NCBI GenBank assembly: GCA_026008535.1
Contig: BRKX01000011.1
Location: 42,640,183 to 42,704,182 of the forward strand
Reading direction: 5' to 3'
DNA from: Perilla frutescens
Lineage: Eukaryota; Streptophyta; Magnoliopsida; Lamiales; Lamiaceae
Length of the DNA stretch: 64,000 nt
Positions 47,901 to 58,679 of this stretch are shown here, piece after piece; position 1 is the first letter of the stretch; each line of letters starts with the position of its first letter. The position numbers were made by a program, and so were the translations under genes. The notes beneath the pieces were generated by a model that saw only the letters and a list, made by a program, of their open reading frames with translations, had not been told where the DNA came from and ran no database searches.

Positions 47901-50900
47901 TTGTGCAGTGAAAATCACAAGGAAAATACCTGCCAATTTTTGCACATGGCAATAATCCTATCGAAATCTGTATTTATGGCTCTCAGAAAGTGATCGGAAG
48001 GACTTTGCATGATGGGGCAAGGGAAGCCAGCATTTGAGAAATGCTACAGAAACAAGAAGAGTAATTATTTCTCAATCTGATGCAAAATGAAACATTAAAA
48101 AAATTGATACTGCTAAAAAAAAGCAGCCAATATATATTAAAAATGTTAGGCCGTTTGGCTTTATTTCCAACATCAACTTCCAGTTTTCAATATTTACAGT
48201 TCAATTTACAGGGTGTATTGGTTTTGGAAAAAATATAATGATTTTGTTATGTTGAATGATTTCATGTATAGAGTTATAGGTTTGGAAAATGGGAATATGT
48301 TTGTTTGATTGTTTTTTCAATTTGAATTTGTGGTTGAAATTAAAAGATAAATATTTTTATGGTTAGAATGAATTGATGAATATTTAAATAATGGGTCCCA
48401 CTGAAATGATTTATATATGATTGAATAGATTATATAGGATCGGAAAAAGTGAAAGTGAAAACTGAAATTGAAAAATGGGTAAAACAAACGTGCTTTTAGT
48501 GTTTTGAATAGTAAAAAGTTGGAAATTTCTAACTGGAAATAAAAACAAACCACCCCTTAACTTTTACCAAATCTCACTGACCAGAGAGCAGAATACATAT
48601 TACTTTTAAAATAACATCCATGTTTGTAGGCAAGGTATCCAATTCTACTTTATTTGGAATTTGTAAATATATTGCAAAGTAATAATTTTTAGAAGATTCA
48701 ATTCTTCAGATATATTACCTGCAAGCAAGCGAGTGTTTCCCCGAAGAACAATGTGTTTCCATTAGAAAGAAGACAAATTCTATCAAAAAGGCCAAACACT
48801 TCTGTGCTGCTCTGGTTAATGGTGAATATTAGAGTGCACCCTGTGCTTGCAAGCTTCTTCAGGGTAACCATCATTAGAAGTGCTGATACACTGAACATGG
48901 AAATATATTTGTTAGTAGTTGCAAGCAGAGCAGAGCAGACCGTTTTTCGAGATGAACAAAGACAGAAGTGTTGCAGGGCCTAGGGGCTTATCATAGGCAT
49001 TTGACCAAGTGTAGGTTCTTAGCGTTCCTATCTAATCAATATTCATAGTTGGTTCGGACAGGTGGAGAACAGGAAACATAAAAGAAAAGGGAAAATGATA
49101 CTATGATAGTATTCATTATGCTGGATCAATCGATTCAAGAAACCACTTTCTGAAGATATTTTTTCTTGTACATGAAATCACCTGCTCTAGCTAAGGTGCT
49201 CAAAAAGTAGCCACCGAGTGCATCGCATGCATCACCTTAAATCATAATAGACATACTCACAAATATCAAGAATGTTTGTTATAGAAGAACTATTAGGCCC
49301 TATTTTTTTGTAAATACTTGTGGAGACTTATTTTTACTAAACTTAAACTTTCAAGGCTCCGGCTAATCTAAAATTCTCTCGTTTTACATGTTATCAGGTA
49401 AAATAACTGGTATTGGGATATGTTTTAACCATAAATAATTTATAGATAAAGTACAAACTCTTTAGAAACATTTAATTAAAATGAATTTCTTAGTCTAGGG
49501 ATATTTAACAAGTGGCAATGTTTTTTACGAATTTCATACCTAGAAAGTACTTTCTCATTTTGTTTCAGGCAAACAAATGACACACATCACAAATGCACAG
49601 ATAGTGCACTAGCTTCAGGAAGAAAAATTGAAAAGAACCTGTCGAGATGATAAAGAGGCTCATCAATAAATAAGATATGTGGTCTCATCACAAGCTCCCT
49701 GGCAATCGTGACTCGTCTTCTCTCACCACTGGGAAGACCCTTCATATAACAGTGCCCACCTATGAGCTTATTTGCATAATCCCCCAATGACATGGCAAAG
49801 ATGGCATCCTCCACCGCACTCCTCTTCTTGGAAAGGAAGCCTGGAAGCTGAAGCAATGCTGAGTAGTAAAGATACTCACGCACAGTCAATGATCCAATAA
49901 GTGTGCTTTCTCTTTCAACAAATCCCTAATGCAAAGCAAAAAAATTCAAAATCAACCTTCATATCAGACAAAAGTAAAATAAAGAAGAAAGGATCAACGC
50001 ATTATGTATAATGGTTGCTTACTGCAATTACTTTGATTGCCTGCCACCCGGCGAGTTGCTATAAACTATTAATATCCACACATTAATTGTTTTCAATATT
50101 CAGTTGCGTAATTTTTAGCTAAAGCAAACACATTTGTAGCAATTCTTTTCAAACGACAATTTAACAGAATTCTTGCTCCACGGTGTGACACTCATTCAAC
50201 TTAGCTGTGATTACTTACAATAAGTGCACTCTGAAGTATGAATATTTCGTGATTGTCATGTGAATGGACACGTCAAGATACCAAACAGTTCACTAAACTA
50301 GTATTTGACCACATATTTTATAGGTGAATAGTTTTATATTTATTATATCATTACATTCGGTTGGAACTGATCGAACACTTTTTTTCGGTCTGGAAGTTGG
50401 TCTCCCAGTGTGAAACCAGTAGTTCCATAGTCCTAACTCTGATATTCCAAGTGATGCATCTTAGTATTCATATTCATATATTTTGCATGAGCTTTATCAG
50501 TTCCAAAACAAATATGTGCATTCTTTTCGCTAGTTGGTCATTTAAAGACAAAGTGCAACTGTCGGAATTAACTTAAGAACAAAAGACTAAAAGAGTAGAA
50601 CTTCTGTAAACAAAAAATGGTCGGGATAAGCAATATGCTAAAACTACTAGAAACTATATCACAATAAATTATGGTTTGGAAAGAACTTACATATGCTCCA
50701 TATGGCATGCGTGATTTTACACCATTAACAAAGACCTCACCATAAATTCTAGCTGAATCCGGCAGTTTCCCTGAATTATAGAGAAAAGGACAAATCAAAT
50801 TTCTTCATTAAGATAATTGGTTAGTATGGTTCTCGCAGTAAGAGTAAACAAATAAATGGCATCAAACATACTAACCTGAGAGAGCTCTTAAGAGCGTTGA

Positions 50901-51353
50901 CTTGCCCGATTTGGCGGGGCCCATAATCACTGTCATTGTTCCGGGTAATGCATAGCCATTTGAACTCTTAACAACCTTGTCAGAGTACTTTCTTTTACCC
51001 TTTATAGTGACTGTCAAATCCTTCCACGCAATTGAGGCGCCTGCGGTCTTTCGTGCAACATTTACACCCTCAGGCAAAGGAGGCGATGGAAGTGAGCCGC
51101 TATTGATCTTCGAAAGGGATGGGGATACAGGAGTGGTAGCAGTGTGAATTGAGTCAGCTCCTCCTTCCTCCACCTTAACTTCAATATCTGTATCTTCCCA
51201 GTCAGGTGAGTCCTCAAACGAAATCGGTTGTCTGAATGCACCTGGTTTTCTTAAGTAGAAGAAATTGCTTGAAGGCACTCTACTTGCAGGGCTACTTGCT
51301 GAAGATGAGGAGGACCTATAGTGATCGGATTGAGACTGTATTTCTTCCATCAT
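44921..51353 (-). CDS. ABCG3: ABC transporter G family member 3 (half-size WBC type)
   Basis: Eleven coding exons, right to left: 51353-50876, 50770-50691, 49925-49639, 48890-48719, 48043-47930, 47761-47633, 46852-46661, 46308-46222, 46119-45847, 45667-45560, 45178-44921. All junctions are GT-AG in frame, giving 725 residues. A Ser-rich N-terminus is followed by one ATP-binding domain and a membrane domain of about six helices (residues about 440-700), the half-size ABCG order. Close similarity in motif text and length (about 730) points to plant ABCG3. The ATPase motifs are odd: Walker A GPAKSGKST (145-153), signature LPSGERRRV (near 252), DEPLYHLD instead of DEPTSGLD, and TINQSS where the H-loop histidine belongs. 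Start: two adjacent ATGs (51353, 51350); the second is as plausible. Substrate unknown. Confidence 0.95.
48149..48556. mobile_element. MITE (Tourist/PIF-like) in ABCG3 intron 4
   Basis: A 408-bp element bounded by TTA on both sides. Left end GGCCGTTTGGCTTTATTTCC and the complement of the right end, GGGGTGGTTTGTTTTTATTTCC-like, are imperfect inverted repeats. It lies in the intron between ABCG3 exons 4 and 5, well away from both splice sites. Confidence 0.6.
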
Positions 51354-51371
51354 TCCAAATCCTAATTGCTT

Positions 51372-51392
51372 TTATAATTCTTCGTTTTTCAT
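51372..51392 (-). other. Short upstream ORF in the ABCG3 leader
   Basis: A leader intron is likely from 52052 (GAG|GTATCT) to 51393 (CTTGTAG). The first three bases of the second leader exon are ATG, opening a six-codon ORF (MKNEEL) that stops 19 bases before the main ATG. This depends on the inferred splice acceptor. Confidence 0.4.
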
Positions 51393-52052
51393 CTACAAGC
51401 CAAACAAACTTAACACATCACCAATAAACTTTCAAGGATCAATCCTTTCAAGAAACTAATATTCAGCCTTTCATCCGACCTCGAGTAACACTAGCTAAGC
51501 ACAATATGCCTGAGCATGCAATTAGAGTCAATAATTGCATCAGACATAACATTGTTTCAAACAGCCGTTATATCAGTACAAAAAAAAATCAAATTTTAGA
51601 GCTACGGCATGACACACATTACAAACAAACAAAGGAAAAAATGGTTCGGTTAAAAGATTCCATGCTCTTTTTGCTTGCACAAAAGTCCAACTGCAAATAT
51701 GAAGACCTTTGAACATTTTTTTATATATTGAGAACACAAAAAATTGACGAGCCTTCGCCTCCTAAACTTCTTGGCAGAATAATTCTTGTATCATACAAAA
51801 TATTTCAGCAACATTGGCACATTTTTCATTTCCATGTATAATTCTCATAAAGCTCGAAACTTTTTCTAATGAAATTAACAAAGTTATCAACTTTATCGAA
51901 TTTCAGAACTTGGCACCCAATAATAGAAATAGCTCCCACACAAATCACAAACAAACACGACATACCCCATCAATTAAAACTTAAAATAACATCATACGAT
52001 ACAAGAAATTATTAAACCCACAAACAGAATAGCAGCAGCATTTCTGAGATAC
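51393..52052 (-). other. Probable 5' leader intron of ABCG3
   Basis: Donor GAG|GTATCT at the 52053/52052 border and acceptor CTTGTAG|A at 51393/51392 on the minus strand. The long non-coding stretch before the start codon and plausible sites suggest the leader intron; transcript data would be needed. Confidence 0.4.
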
Positions 52053-52419
52053 CTCAAATGCTCTTGAGGAGGAGAAACCCTGAAATTGCAGCAAATATAC
52101 GTTGGGAGGGAGGTGAAGAAATGAGGTAGAGCGAGTGAATACATAAAGGTTGGATCTGGGTTCTGGGTTTTTGCATATGAGTGAGAACTCCAGTGAGGAA
52201 ATTATAATGGAGCCAAAGAAAAAAAGAAAAAAATAAAGTCGAGCAAAAAGAGACAAGATGCAGAGAGAAAAAGTATGACTCACACTTGGATCTTTTTTTG
52301 AGTAATTATCTATTTTTAAAATGGGTTTGAATTTTTTTTGAACTATTTCCATTATTCCATCAAAAAACCAATTGAAAGATTGATGTATCTTTTGACCCTC
52401 TTTTGTTCCGGGCATCATG

Positions 52420-53326
52420 CATTTTGTTTTGTTTTGTCCATTCCATTCTTAAAGTTTTGTGTGTCACTTGGAATCAATTATATTGTTATTCTTGAAATCT
52501 TTTATTAGAATTATAGTTTGAATAAAAAATAATGATTTTAAAATAGTTAAACCCACAATTTTAAAACTAAAACAGACAAATAGTACGAAAATCCCACGAA
52601 CACAACATGTTTTGTATGCTATTTTTGTACACTATATGCTATATGCTATTTTAAGTTGTCATAATCAAACCTCAGTTATGTGTTTCACTTGTACTCTAAA
52701 TACAAACAGTAGCTCATGGTCCGTATCAGATCATCTATATATGTTAAGTTGTGTTATATCTTGTGTGTCAATTTAATTTAATATATTTTAACTGGGGAAT
52801 GATGAATTCCAAATAAAAATTTAAAGTTAAATTAAAATTTTAAAAAAAATGTAATTTTGATACACGAAATGTAACAAAGAATGTGACAAATAATCTAAAA
52901 TCATCACGGTCTTACTACTTACTAACATGCATCATATTGAATATTTATATAATATTTCTATCTCGTAAACGCCGATTACTAAAATTATACAATACAAATT
53001 TTTACGACAAGCAATAAAGTTGAGATTCATACTATTTGCCAACTATTTGATTGTGGAATATCTCCTCTTGTGTGTGTGTGTGTGTGTTTTTTTTTTCATT
53101 CCACGGTCCATAATTTAACTTGTATTTTCAAATAAGAGTGGTAACTTGTCTTATCAAATTTTAATTATTTCTTAGTTATATTACTTTTTTTTTGGTGGGG
53201 CCGGATAAAGGCTGAGTGTGTAAATGAAGATTGAGAAAGAAGGTGATCAATAGACCCCAAAGAAAACGTGGATAATTGGTCACTACTCAATCCAATAAAT
53301 TCACAAAAGCGAATTGAAGAAGCAAA
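52420..53326. other. AT-rich spacer upstream of ABCG3
   Basis: No supported gene. A short (TG)n run is at 53069-53086. Confidence 0.6.
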
Positions 53327-53658
53327 ATGATGAGATGCATTTGTCTATCATATTTTCTAATGTGGGTATCTATGATTGGAGCATGCGCCCAAATGGCAGC
53401 ACACAACGAGGCTAAATTTATGTGGCTGTAAGATGTTTTTTTCTTCTTCTTTTAATACGCACATATACATACATATATATTCTTATATCCGAATATCGTA
53501 TTATTGTATAAAGGTTATTGGGTATCCTTACCGTCGAGAGGTTCACCTTTCTCTGCTTTCACAAGGCGCGGCCGTCACTGGAAGTTGCTCAGGCAACCCA
53601 ACTAGCTTCATCGTTGCAGAAGCAAAGAGGAAGGCAGAGGAACAGTTGGCTCAGGTAA
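53327..53658 (+). CDS. Possible small secreted protein, uncertain
   Basis: ATG at 53327 opens 34 codons beginning with a signal-peptide-like stretch (MMRCICLSYFLMWVSMIGACA). A donor-like CT|GTAAGA at 53428 and an acceptor-like AAAG at 53513 would join 53327-53427 to 53514-53658 and give 81 residues. An unspliced ORF of 167 codons from 53376 covers the same region in another frame and is low-complexity in its second half. I recognise no family, and the second exon overlaps a repeat-like segment; treat as a weak candidate. Confidence 0.2.
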
Positions 53659-54100
53659 CCCACAGTTACCGGAGCACCTCGTCGTTGACTGAAACACACA
53701 GAGCTCAAGATGGGAAGAACCACAGAGGTAATCGGAGCACGACCCTCTACCGGCAGCCCAAGAGTCACCAACAAGCCCATCGTCACTCAACCGCTTACAC
53801 ACCGGTTAACCAAGAGTATCACAGAGATACAACGTTTCCGAAGGAATTAGCCAGAGATGGGAGAGTGAACACGATGTAGCACAGAGCAAGATCTAGGATT
53901 TGCTAAGAGAGAGAGAGAGAGAGCGGCGCAGTAAGAGTGTATTGTTAGTTAGAAACAAACAGATACATAAAGGGGTAAGACAACAGTCAATTGAGCCGTC
54001 AAGGTAGAACTGGGCCGCAAGATAATTGGGCCAAGACAATATTGGGCCAACGTAACTCACAAAGGTATTTTGGTAGTTTCTCTTTCATGTCCATGATACA
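53505..54100 (-). other. Unresolved repeat-like segment
   Basis: GC content is higher than around it. The ends read TGTAT and ATACA, and TGGGCC motifs occur at 54010-54050 with an (AG)n run near 53908-53923. It may be an LTR-like sequence read on the minus strand, but I found no matching flanking duplication and no primer site. Confidence 0.25.
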
Positions 54101-54928
54101 TCAACCGTGCAAGTGGTGCTCCTACTTTTCATCTTACTATTAATTGTACAAATAATTTAGTCTTCTTCTATAATAAAAAGTACATAAGCTCATGTCAGAT
54201 TATGGGACATTAATCATATTCAAATTTGGTGGATCGAATTAAATTTCGGATCCAGGTATATTGTGCGTTGAATTTCAACCAATCAAATGATCTGATGGAA
54301 CTACAGCTAAAATAAAGATTTTTGTTTATTATTATTTTATAAGGGTGATGAATTTTCTGGTGTGTTTTCTTGATTGTACGGCACCGTTAGAACCACGGTA
54401 TGAACAAATTGCCTATCTAATAATTTGGAACGTGAATGAATGTTTGCATCAACTATGTGCAATTAGTGATTTGTTACATCACTAGTATTTATCATGACAT
54501 TGTACGGATTTAAAATATTAAAAATTAATATTTTAAATTTTGACGTGGTCACACTGTATTTTAAGGATAAAATATTATATCTTAAATGTTCTCAGAATAT
54601 TTCTATGTCATTACATAAATATTATTTGATTGGTTAGAGATCTTCTTCATATACCCCAATAATTAAATTTAACAACTAAAAACATTTAATTATATACATA
54701 GCTTTACCAAATGTCACAACTTTATCAGTTAAGTTAAAGAATATAAAATTAGTAACAATGATTATTGGTATCATTTTATTAATTTTTCAAAATACACAAA
54801 TAAGAATATGATATTAATTAAACAATATATATATATACCTTGAGTTGTAACAAACAATTAGACCCAATACAAGTTTGTAATATTGTTTTATATCTATTCT
54901 TTATTTTTCAACCTACAAACAATCATAA
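54101..54928. other. AT-rich spacer
   Basis: No coding signal or clear repeat seen. Confidence 0.6.
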
Positions 54929-54939
54929 TCAAACTATTG
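54929..54939 (-). repeat. Target site duplication, A-tail side (truncated LINE 2)
   Basis: TCAAACTATTG on the plus strand, matching 55656-55666 and again 55672-55682. Confidence 0.75.
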
Positions 54940-55655
54940 TTTTTTTTTTTTGGTAAATAATATTTTATTTCCCAAATGAAGAGAAGAAAGTATACAAGTC
55001 AGAAATCAAAGAACCAAACAAAACAGTCAAGACAACGATTACTAATGAACTAGCATCTGTAGAAGGCCAGGTTCATTTTGGCATCTAACTGTTATTTGAA
55101 GTTGAGCTATCCTCACCACCTGCTCAACCCCAGTCTCTGCTTCTCTGAATTTCCTTCTATTTCTTCCCTTCCAAATCTGATAAATGACAACCGCCAGCAT
55201 TAATCTGTACATCCTTTGCTTGTTAGTCTTTGTGCGTGTCTGAGTGAGCATATACATTATCTCAAAGTCCCAATCACATGCAACTCTAGGATGACCACAC
55301 CATTGAGTAACTCTCTCCCATATAGCCGCAACAAACTCACATTTAAAGAATAAATGTGTAATGGTTTCAGGTTCCTTCTGACAAAGGCAGCATAAAGGAT
55401 CAACATGGATGTTTATCTTGAGTAGATTGTCACATGTTACTAATCTTCCCAAGATAACAAGCCAAACAATGAATATACTTTTGGGAGGTGCTAAGTTACA
55501 GCATATCATCTTTTTCCAGGTCACTTTTTGCACATCTTCTCTCAAATCACTATATAGCTTCCTAATTGAAAACGTGGAATTTTGCAGCAGTTGAAGGCCT
55601 TCTCTTGAAGCTGAAATAAAGTCTCTCTTGAAGCTGAAATAAAGTCTCTGGTTGC
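54940..55655 (-). mobile_element. 5'-truncated LINE, minus strand
   Basis: About 716 bases, with the A-tail as a run of T at 54940-54951 and an 11-bp target duplication at both ends. It encodes the RT-associated zinc-binding region of plant LINE ORF2 followed by a short tail. The upstream end has a short tandem duplication, 55606-55650. Confidence 0.85.
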
Positions 55656-55659
55656 TCAA
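55042..55659 (-). pseudogene. LINE ORF2 C-terminal zinc-binding (zf-RVT) fragment
   Basis: An open 205-codon segment containing VTWKKMICCNLAPPKSIF, WLVILGRLVTCDNL, LCCLCQKEPETITHLFFKC and VIYQIWKGRNRRKF, the zf-RVT block of plant L1 ORF2 with its Cys/His pattern. It lacks endonuclease and polymerase domains, so it is a retrotransposition fragment despite being open. The first codons come from the 5' junction duplication. Confidence 0.85.
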
Positions 55660-55682
55660 ACTATTGGTTGCTCAAACTATTG
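55606..55682 (-). repeat. Tandem duplications at the 5' junction of truncated LINE 2
   Basis: TCTTGAAGCTGAAATAAAGTC occurs twice in tandem (about 55606-55648), followed by two tandem copies of a 16-base GGTTGCTCAAACTATT unit (55650-55681). Both lie where the LINE meets its target. Confidence 0.9.
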
Positions 55683-55918
55683 CTAAATAATATATAAAAT
55701 TGATATTTTTTTGGTGCTTCAATCATTTTTTTAAACCTTATATGAATTTTCTATAAATTTTGACACAATATTTTTTCATGCCATATTGCACCTACTAATT
55801 TTTGTAACTGCTCTCCTAAATATTTTATAAAAAAAATTATATAATTATCAGTATTAAAATGTTTAACTTAGCTAGCGATATATTTTTAATATTGGGATTC
55901 ACAAAAAAATACATATGG

Positions 55919-57250
55919 TGCGTCGTTTTTTACCAAAAATAATCCGATCAGCAGTCGGTATGCCCACACTACCCAGAACAGTGGCGAGCAAGATCGTCTC
56001 CCAAAGGACCGACGAGAATTACTCTCAACTTTTCAATCTGCAGAACCCAACTTTCCAAACGTATTTTGTTGTTGTAAAATAAAATAAACGAAAATAACAA
56101 GTAACAGAGAAAAGGAGTGTAACATATTAAGAGAAATATTTCGATTTTCAATTAACTCCACCCTAACTTAGCTAAACCGATCCTTGATGCAAAGATAATT
56201 TCAATTAACACATGCAAATCAGTTATAGCCATCGAAGACACTTACTGACGCAGCCTAATTTCTCCGTAATTTCTCAATAACCAGAAAGACACTTTACCAA
56301 TTATTTCCCTAATCGACTGACAACCGTAAGAGACACTCTATAGGTTTAATGAGCCGACAACATTAAGAACTAGAGAAACCCGATTCAAAACCAACAGACT
56401 CTGACACAGGACCGTTGAATTAATACTGTTATTCCCTCGATTCTGAAGAACCGTCGTACCATTAATTAAACTTAAATCACAATTATGGATGGCTGATTTA
56501 ATTGGCTACTAATTAATTCCTATCTACTAAATATTTGCAACTACATAGCAGATTCAAAACTATTGATGTCTTTAAACACCGAGAACAACAGATGCATGTA
56601 ATTAATTAAAATAGAAAAGTAATTAGATCTCACACTATAGCTATGTCAGGGCTTCGTTAATCTTCACGGAATAAGAATGAGTTTAGCTTGATTGCATAAT
56701 TAAATCAAAACTCCAAAGTACACCATGAAATTACCGAAGAAGATGAAGAATACTGTTTAGAACACATCTCTGGCTTCTCGCTGCAAGTCTCGAATTCTGG
56801 TATATGATAATTCCTAATCTATATATCAATATTCTTAATTACAATTCTTTAATTATAAAAATAGAATTCTAGATTAATTCCAACTAGGAAGTTGACAAAA
56901 TAAGGACTCTTGAGGCGGTTAGGCTCTTACTTCCGCGACTAAGCCCAACAGTGCAGCAGAGCACGCCTTCAGCCCAAATCTCGCGCACGCTCAGGCCCAA
57001 TTTCGAGATTTTCGGCCCTCCTTTCCTTCAGTATGCCTATACGGCCTGAGTTCCACATTTTTCCAGCTCTGGTTTCATTCACACTTGACTGCAATGCCTC
57101 AAAAAATGGTCTATTCCTCCAAACTTGTGCTAATTGTATGCAAGACTCATAAAACACATTTTCTTTCCACAAAATACAATCATACGGCAATTAACACTAA
57201 CAAATCATATCAATATGGCCCAAAAGACATATACAAAATTAGCCCAATCA
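55919..57250 (-). mobile_element. 3' LTR of gypsy element 2
   Basis: On the minus strand it starts TGATTGGGC right after a purine-rich tract and ends near ACGACGCA. The 3' part reads CGGTCCTTTGGGAGACGATC, the familiar GGGAGACGA motif near the ends of plant gypsy LTRs. The length would be about 1.33 kb. The outer end could be 55916 or 55919; the second LTR is outside the window. Confidence 0.6.
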
Positions 57251-57264
57251 AATCCCCCACACTT
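57251..57264 (-). other. Polypurine tract of gypsy element 2
   Basis: The minus strand reads AAGTGTGGGGGATT directly before TGATTGG. TAAGTGTGGG-type text also recurs at about 58553-58562 and 60690-60700. Confidence 0.5.
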
Positions 57265-58679
57265 AAACAATGCTCGTCCTCGAGCATATCTAAACAAAAG
57301 AAAGACTCTAAACACAAAATGAGTGATGGCTGCTTTAGACTGAAAATATTCAAAATCAGGATTGCAACATTATCAACCACAAACCACTGTCCCATTTTGT
57401 TCATGAAACACACACATGCTCTTCATTCAAGTCAAAAACGTGCGAAGTGATCCAGCCTCACCAGGATTCGCTCAATGTCTCTAAAAAAGGTAAGGACTAA
57501 TTTTGTTAAAATTCACACAAGTCGTGATTTGCCACTCTCAACATAGATTTGCCCGTATGTCAACATAATCACCAAAAATTAAGATCAAGCATGAATCAAA
57601 AGGTCTTTTCATAGGTTGTAATGGGGCTTGGGTTCAGAGGTAGGATAATTTTTGTAAAATGGCTCAAATATGTGAAAACATGTAAGCACATCAATCTACA
57701 CTCCTTAAAGTTAGCTGCACTTCTCAAATATCTCAATACATTTCAAGTTTTAGTGCTACTCTTCAAAAATCAAGCAACACAGGGCAACAAAATTTATTCT
57801 AGCTAATCACAGCCCTCATCTCTTCTCTGTCCTATTCCTTATTTGTTCTTCTTTCTCCCCTTTTTTTTTCTTTTCATTTTTCTTCTCTTTTTTTTTTTCA
57901 TGGAATAGGACAAGAGTTTACATATTTCTTCTCAATTTCCAGTACTAACTATTCTTCAATGCACATGTGAATGCAGCTCCAATAAACACGATGATACTTA
58001 CATGTCTTCAAGGAAAAGAGCAGGCCAAAAATAAGCTAAGGCTAAATATTTAGTGACTGTTAACGGCAAAAAACAACAATTGGGAATTAGGCTCAAACAG
58101 GCTCACTACTGGTCAAATTAAGGGCAAGGATTTTTCTTTAGCCAAAGCTTAGGTGAATCCTACATGCCTTAATCATTTTCATGCAATTACTCAAGATAAG
58201 TGAAGTTATGGCAATGAGGCAAATCAAGTATCAAATATGCAAATCCGACACACTCATCAAAAGAAATTGAGCTTTCTGGATAATTTTCATGCTCATGGGC
58301 TCAAACTTCACATTTATAAGCTTATCAAAAAGTGATCCAATTGCACAATTCATCATTCAAGAACACACACGAGCATGGTATATTTCAGTCACAAAGCAAC
58401 AACTAATCATTGCATTCAAAAACCATGTCACAACCTTTCCTCCTCATATCACCCAATCTCAGACAGCCACCATTTTACAAAAAACAAACAAAACACCAAA
58501 AAATTTTATTTTTTTAGAATAAAAAAAACTAACTTCTAACAGACAGGGTCTCCCTCCCCACACTTAAACACCACAGTGTCCTCACTGTGCAAGGAAGAGG
58601 CTGACAAACACATCAAACAAACACAACAAATATAAAACTAAAACGAGAACAATAGAGAAAATGAAGGCAAACTTGTCAG
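57265..58679 (-). other. Untranslated region between the extra ORF and 3' LTR of gypsy element 2
   Basis: No coding content. It includes a second long purine-rich run on the minus strand (57849-57898) and a repeat of the AAGTGTGGGG motif near 58560. Confidence 0.55.

Noticed and set aside
51981..52418. A 145-codon minus-strand ORF with a hydrophobic middle
   Set aside because: It overlaps the probable 5' leader and promoter of ABCG3 and matches nothing; its composition follows T-rich sequence.
53376..53879. A 167-codon plus-strand ORF
   Set aside because: It spans a likely intron and low-complexity, repeat-like sequence, and no domain was recognised.
53505..54100. Candidate solo LTR with TGTAT and ATACA ends
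   Set aside because: Flanking pentamers (ATTAT and TCAAC) do not match, and no primer-site or TATA placement supports it; listed only as unresolved.
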